From Rhizobium sp. ASV8 (GTDB taxonomy: Bacteria; Pseudomonadota; Alphaproteobacteria; Rhizobiales; Rhizobiaceae): 64,000 bases of DNA. The position numbers and the translations under genes are program-made. The DNA is taken from NCBI RefSeq assembly GCF_016429255.1, contig NZ_JAELUG010000019.1:1-64000 (forward strand), in the 5' to 3' direction. Positions 60,462-64,000 of the stretch are shown piece by piece; position 1 is the stretch's first letter; each line of letters begins with the position of its first letter. The notes below the pieces were generated by a model, which saw nothing but the letters and a program-made list of their open reading frames with translations, did not search any database and was not told the DNA's origin.

Positions 60462-60480
60462 CCCGCCGGTCGCCGGCGGG
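60462..60480. terminator. GC-rich hairpin between two small genes
   Basis: CCCGCCGG-tcg-CCGGCGGG, an 8-base perfect stem with a 3-base loop. It may attenuate transcription between the genes at 60508 and 60179 (minus strand). Confidence 0.5.
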
Positions 60481-60507
60481 GCTCCTTAATTCCGATTTCG
60501 GTTACAG

Positions 60508-60747
60508 TTAAGCCGCGTTCAGATCCGATATCTCGCCATGCTTCACCAGCAGGCGAGGCGACGTCATGTCACCGGTCTCCTCGTCCACCATGACCGCATA
60601 GGCCGCAACGCCGACGAATCGATCAGACATCGCCGAAGCTATCTTCTCGGCACTGACCGCGTTGGATGCTTGACGCATCTCGCCCGGCACAAGGTTGCCG
60701 CGATTTTTTCGATACGGCAGGATAATGAACTTTTCGGCACTACTCAT
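60508..60747 (-). CDS. Small protein of unknown function under a LexA-type box
   Basis: A 79-residue protein: MSSAEKFIILPYRKNRGNLV, EMRQASNAVSAEKIASAMSD and ETGDMTSPRLLVKHGEISDL. No family is recognised, but the pattern looks coding and similar short proteins occur in rhizobia (from memory). A GTTC-N7-GTTC motif lies 18 bases before the ATG (60765-60779), so it is a candidate SOS gene. Confidence 0.6.
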   Translation of the reverse strand: MSSAEKFIILPYRKNRGNLVPGEMRQASNAVSAEKIASAMSDRFVGVAAYAVMVDEETGDMTSPRLLVKHGEISDLNAA

Positions 60748-60764
60748 GGCTTCTTCCCTGATTT

Positions 60765-60779
60765 GTTCTCAAAATGTTC
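60765..60779 (-). promoter_or_regulatory. Alphaproteobacterial LexA box (GTTC-N7-GTTC)
   Basis: GTTC-TCAAAAT-GTTC as read on the plus strand, GAAC-ATTTTGA-GAAC on the minus strand. This direct repeat is the known LexA consensus of alphaproteobacteria. It is 18 bases upstream of the small gene at 60508-60747 and in an AT-rich stretch as expected for a promoter. Confidence 0.75.
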
Positions 60780-60960
60780 TCATTTTCAGAAAGAGTCAAG
60801 TATGAGAACCGCTGATCAATCCTGGCGCATGATCGTCCTCTCGAATCCGTCGTCAGACGAAGCCACCAAAGACCGATGTCGCGCTTGCGGCTTATATCCG
60901 GGCTCTCGTGAGCGTACAGACCACCATTGGAGCCGAAACGTCGGCAGGCCGGCCAAGCGT

Positions 60961-61788
60961 TCAGGCGCGACTATCAATTGCGTGCCGATAATCGGCGACC
61001 AGCTGAGCAGCCGTCGATTTGAACGCCTCACCGGTGCAATCTTGAAGCATCGTCTCGAACCGTTCGATCAAGGCGGTCGCAACGATTACGCCGTCTGCGA
61101 CCTTGGCGACGGCGGCCGCCATTTCGGGTGTCTTGATGCCGAAGCCGACCATGATGGGCATGTCGCTAACGCTACGGCAGCGTTCGACCGCACCCGCGAT
61201 CACGTCGATCGATGCGGACGGACCGCCGGTTGGCCCGACCACCGGGATGCAATAGAGGAAGCCGCCTACACCACCATGATCCGAAACGAAATCGTCCGCC
61301 GGCAGCGACGGCGCTGCGAGCGGGATCATGACGAGCCCATGCTTGCTGAGGTGTTTGAGAAGCGCGTCGGCTTCCCGCAAGGGCAGGTCGGCGACAATCA
61401 GACCATCCACGCCTGCGGCGGCCGCGCGCGCGGCAAAGACGTCATAGCCCATGGTCCTGATAGGATTGGCGTAGCCCATCAGGATGATCGGTGTCTCGTC
61501 GTTATCCAGGCGGAAGGCGGCGCACAGGTCCAATGTCCGCGGCAAGCTGCCTCCCGCTGCCAGCGCACGTCGATTTGCCCGCTGGATCGTCGCACCATCC
61601 AGGATTGGATCGGAGAAGGGATGGCCGATCTCCAGCAGATCGATGCCATTCTCGGCCAGGAGCCGCATTCGCTCCAGGCTTTCGTCAAAGGAGGGATCGC
61701 AGGCGACGGTAAAGGTAACGAATGCGCTGCGGCGTTCCGCCTTCAGCCGTGCGAACATGAGGTCGATACGATTTTGCGTCATTCGCAA
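60961..61788 (-). CDS. Tryptophan synthase alpha chain (TrpA) homologue in a sugar-uptake locus
   Basis: A 275-residue TIM barrel with TrpA features: LLEIGHPFSDPILDGATIQR (E53 and D64 match the catalytic Glu49 and Asp60), YCIPVVGPTGG (phosphate loop; TrpA has GVTG) and IMVGFGIKTPE. The catalytic acids are intact, so retro-aldol cleavage of indole-glycerol-phosphate or a similar phosphosugar is chemically possible. It overlaps the TrpB-like gene by 10 bases. Both follow an Rbs-type permease and ATPase, with no trpF, trpC or other trp gene next to them, so it is probably a paralogue in a carbohydrate pathway. Confidence 0.88.
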   Translation of the reverse strand: MRMTQNRIDLMFARLKAERRSAFVTFTVACDPSFDESLERMRLLAENGIDLLEIGHPFSDPILDGATIQRANRRALAAGGSLPRTLDLCAAFRLDNDETPIILMGYANPIRTMGYDVFAARAAAAGVDGLIVADLPLREADALLKHLSKHGLVMIPLAAPSLPADDFVSDHGGVGGFLYCIPVVGPTGGPSASIDVIAGAVERCRSVSDMPIMVGFGIKTPEMAAAVAKVADGVIVATALIERFETMLQDCTGEAFKSTAAQLVADYRHAIDSRA

Positions 61789-62969
61789 TTTTCCGCCCAG
61801 ATGATGTCGAGATCCTTGTCGCCCGAGGAGGGGACCATGACGACCACGGCGTCATTTCGATCATAATGGCGCGCTATGCGCTCCGCGGCGGCCAATGCGT
61901 GGCCCGCTTCGAGCGAGACCAGGACGCCTTCGCGGATCGCAAGCCGCAGGACCGCTTGACGGGCGTCTTCGTCGGTAAAAGCAAGCGTCTCGACGCGGCC
62001 GCGCTCAACGAGATCTGCAAGTTCGGGTGCGGAGCCGGGATAGGCAAGTCCGGGTGCGATGGATGCCGTTGGCTGGATCTGGCCGTTTTCGTCCGCAAGC
62101 ACCAGCGTTTCGGCACCATGGAAAATGCCCGGCCGCCCTTTCGCAAGGCGCGACGAATGCGGCTTGCCTTCGCCGCCTTCACCACCCGCTTCAACGGCTA
62201 CCAGCCGGATCTGACGGTCGTCGACGAACGCGGAAAAAATGCCGAGGGTTGAGGAGCCCCCGCCAACGGCCGAAACAATCGCCTTGGGCAATACTCCCGC
62301 TTCCAATAGCTGGAGGCGGGTTTCGCGGCCGATCACCGACTGAAACGCACCGACCATGGTTGGAAAGGGGTGAGCGCCGATCGGCGCACCGGCGAGATAG
62401 GCGGTCGTAGCGCTATTGCCCATCCAGTGGCGGATCGCGGCGGAGGTTGCCGCACTCAATGTCCGGTCCGCATCCCCCACGACCTGGAGATCGGCGCCAA
62501 AAGCGCGCATTTTCTTGATTGTCGAGGGGTGCCGTTGCGCGTCGCTGCTTCCCATGTAGATCGTGCATGCGAGCCCAAGGCGTGCAGCGGCGGCGGCGGC
62601 TGCCACTCCGTTTTGGCCCGACCCCGTATCGGTGACGACGGAACTCAGCCCCATCCGCACGGCAAGCAGGCTTTGCCCGAGGGCTGAATTGGCGTAATTG
62701 CCGCCGTTGAAGGTCAGGTCGTCGCGTTTGAGGATGATGCGAGCACCGCCATTGACGGACGCCAGCGCAATGGTTTCGAAGATTGGCGTCGGCCGGCCGA
62801 CAAATCGACCTAGAAGGTCTTCGAACGTCCGGCGAAAGCCAGGATCCTCCCAAGCCGCGTTGAATGAAGCTTCCAGGCGGTCCAGCACGGGCAAGAGCAC
62901 GGGCGCAACGAATTGCCCGCCAAACCGTCCGTACCGGCCAGGGCGTTCCTTCAGTGAAGCGGTTGCCAT
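61779..62969 (-). CDS. Tryptophan synthase beta chain (TrpB)-like protein without PLP lysine
   Basis: A 396-residue TrpB relative. ATG 62969 (MATASLKERPGRYGRFGGQF) is used; it lies 1 base after the permease stop. Overall TrpB order is kept (GRPTPIF, HPFPTMVGAFQSVIG, AVGGGSSTLGIF, SSGDKD). The PLP loop, HKTNQ in standard TrpB, reads NYANS here: Lys87 is replaced by Tyr92 (codon TAC, 62694-62696), and the catalytic Glu109 by Asp114 in TDTGSGQNGVA. It therefore cannot form the usual internal aldimine and is a pseudo-enzyme or a TrpB scaffold with new chemistry. It partners the TrpA-like protein next to it. Confidence 0.85.
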   Translation of the reverse strand: MATASLKERPGRYGRFGGQFVAPVLLPVLDRLEASFNAAWEDPGFRRTFEDLLGRFVGRPTPIFETIALASVNGGARIILKRDDLTFNGGNYANSALGQSLLAVRMGLSSVVTDTGSGQNGVAAAAAAARLGLACTIYMGSSDAQRHPSTIKKMRAFGADLQVVGDADRTLSAATSAAIRHWMGNSATTAYLAGAPIGAHPFPTMVGAFQSVIGRETRLQLLEAGVLPKAIVSAVGGGSSTLGIFSAFVDDRQIRLVAVEAGGEGGEGKPHSSRLAKGRPGIFHGAETLVLADENGQIQPTASIAPGLAYPGSAPELADLVERGRVETLAFTDEDARQAVLRLAIREGVLVSLEAGHALAAAERIARHYDRNDAVVVMVPSSGDKDLDIIWAENCE

Positions 62970-62970
62970 A

Positions 62971-63903
62971 TCAGGCCGTCCCTTGGCCGATGCGGCGCAC
63001 GAGCACCGCGGCGAGGATAATGGTGCCGGTGATGATGTCCTGGAGGAATGTCGATACGCCAAGGATGGTCAGGCCATTGCCGACAACTGCGATAATGGCG
63101 GCTCCAACTACGGTCCCCGGCAGGTTCGCTTCACCCTCGCGAAATGCGGTCATTCCGAGAAATACGGCAGCATAGGCGCTTAGGAGATAACCTCCTCCGC
63201 CCGTGGGGTTGGCGCTGCCGATGCGGGCGGTCAGCAGAATTCCGACCAGAGCCGCCAGCACGGCCGAGACGATGAAAGCCGCAACGGTATTGGAGACGAT
63301 CCTGACGCCGGCCAGTCGCGCCGCCTCACGGTTTCCCCCGATGGCATAGAGCTTGCGGCCAATTTCCAGCTTATCGAGCAGGATCCAGACAACGAAGGCG
63401 ATGGCGATCAGCCACCATGTCAATGTCGGCAGGCCCAGCGTATGACCCCGTCCGATATCGCGGAACCCGCTTGGAATGTCTCCGAGCAAGGTGGCGCCAT
63501 CACAGATCCAGAAAGTGATGCCGCCGATGATCGTGCCGACCGCGAGCGTGGCGATGAACGAAAGCACCTGGAAGCGCGAGACGACATAGCCGGAAATTGC
63601 GCCGAAAAGCGCCGCGACCACCAAGACCAGCAGGCAGGCGAGGGGAGCTGGCACTCCAAGCTTGAAGAGATAGACCGTGAAAATGCCTCCGAAGGACACG
63701 ATCGAGGCCGTCGAAAGATCAAATTCGCCGACCGCCATCACAACCGTCGCACCAATGGCGACAATCGCCAACAAGGTCATTTGCTGCGTGATGTTGATCA
63801 GGTTCGACATTGAGCCGAACGCGCTCGGGGAGACGATGGAGAAGGCGGCTATGATCGCGACGAGCGCGAACAGGGTTCCGTATTGTCTGGCAAAGCCGGT
63901 CAT
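62971..63903 (-). CDS. ABC transporter permease, RbsC-like
   Basis: A 310-residue permease with about nine hydrophobic segments. Characteristic parts are AIGATVVMAVGEFDLSTASI and LSAYAAVFLGMTAFREGEAN, the ribose-type pattern. ATG 63903 overlaps the stop of the ATPase gene upstream (ATGA) and its stop is 1 base from the TrpB-like start, so ATPase, permease, TrpB-like and TrpA-like genes are one operon. The binding protein of this importer must lie beyond the right edge. Confidence 0.92.
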   Translation of the reverse strand: MTGFARQYGTLFALVAIIAAFSIVSPSAFGSMSNLINITQQMTLLAIVAIGATVVMAVGEFDLSTASIVSFGGIFTVYLFKLGVPAPLACLLVLVVAALFGAISGYVVSRFQVLSFIATLAVGTIIGGITFWICDGATLLGDIPSGFRDIGRGHTLGLPTLTWWLIAIAFVVWILLDKLEIGRKLYAIGGNREAARLAGVRIVSNTVAAFIVSAVLAALVGILLTARIGSANPTGGGGYLLSAYAAVFLGMTAFREGEANLPGTVVGAAIIAVVGNGLTILGVSTFLQDIITGTIILAAVLVRRIGQGTA

Positions 63904-64000
63904 GCGGATGGATCTTTCCTGCTGTCTTGATGGAATGCGGCGTCGACAATCCGGGATGGAGTGAGTTCCTCGCCTTCCAGCCGTGCCGTGATATCGCCGT
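63900..64000 (-). CDS. ABC transporter ATP-binding protein, RbsA-like, C-terminal end (runs off window)
   Basis: The last 32 residues of a protein whose reading frame enters from the right edge: GDITARLEGEELTPSRIVDA, then AFHQDSRKDPSA. The G-x-I-x-x-x-x-x-G-E-E-L-T pattern is the usual C-terminal end of the second ATPase domain in RbsA-like proteins. The stop overlaps the permease ATG as ATGA. It energises the importer at 62971. Confidence 0.75.
   Translation of the reverse strand, partial: GDITARLEGEELTPSRIVDAAFHQDSRKDPSA

Noticed and set aside
60538-61866. A 442-codon plus-strand frame across the TrpA-like gene
   Set aside because: It is antisense to the TrpA-like gene and to the LexA-box gene, both of which have recognisable features; the translation is rich in Arg/His/Asp and lacks any domain.

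Overview
The window reads like part of a replicon of a rhizobial alphaproteobacterium (Rhizobium/Agrobacterium type). The signs are GC-rich coding sequence, several solute-uptake ABC systems packed together with their own regulators and catabolic enzymes, a DUF1127 micro-gene, an IalB-family fragment and an alphaproteobacterial-type LexA box (GTTC-N7-GTTC). No rRNA, tRNA, IS element, CRISPR array or replication origin was seen. The content is accessory catabolism rather than core genome, as on a rhizobial megaplasmid or chromid; that placement is inference.

Layout. (1) 1-6770, minus strand: a tightly overlapping CoA-ester operon (HMG-CoA-lyase-like, enoyl-CoA hydratase, CaiB CoA-transferase, second hydratase, AMP-ligase, nitronate-monooxygenase-like, aldehyde dehydrogenase). 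A MarR regulator (6857-7417) follows, and on the plus strand a polyamine-type ABC importer with a class III aminotransferase and an acetylpolyamine-deacetylase-like enzyme (7638-13960), then an MFS carrier and a PaaI thioesterase. Near-identical palindromes lie in front of both arms and tie them to the MarR protein. (2) 16057-20890: two haloalkane-dehalogenase-like hydrolases divergent from an HxlR regulator, and a LysR/MFS-efflux pair. (3) 20933-30729: AraC, flavin reductase, SDR and StyA-like monooxygenase (a two-component styrene/indole-type system), then a CrtI-like oxidoreductase, nitrilase, secreted small protein, APC permease and LuxR regulator. (4) 31023-37966: RpiR regulator with a TrpF-like protein, divergent from a sugar ABC importer without its own ATPase, a Cys/Met-type PLP enzyme and a PfkB kinase. 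(5) 38131-38274: DUF1127 micro-gene. (6) 38574-45851: ROK regulator and SGNH esterase, divergent from an Rbs-type ABC importer that ends in a second SGNH esterase; then an acyltransferase. (7) 47237-57177: RutR-like TetR regulator divergent from a uracil-DNA-glycosylase-like protein, GMC oxidoreductase, NIPSNAP protein, BMP-type nucleoside ABC importer and an AtzA/TrzN-type amidohydrolase. (8) 57263-60747: IalB remnant, membrane protein and small unknowns, one under a LexA box. (9) 60961-64000, minus: Rbs-type ABC importer genes followed by TrpB-like and TrpA-like genes.

Most unusual points. The TrpB-like protein lacks the PLP-binding lysine (Tyr in its place) while its TrpA partner keeps both catalytic acids. 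The TrpF-like protein of the other sugar locus lacks the catalytic cysteine. Two tryptophan-pathway folds thus appear to be reused in carbohydrate-uptake loci. A UDG-fold protein with a full active site leads a nucleobase-type uptake operon controlled by a RutR-like repressor. Several operator families (MarR, RutR-like, HxlR, RpiR, ROK, LexA) can be read directly as repeated palindromes.
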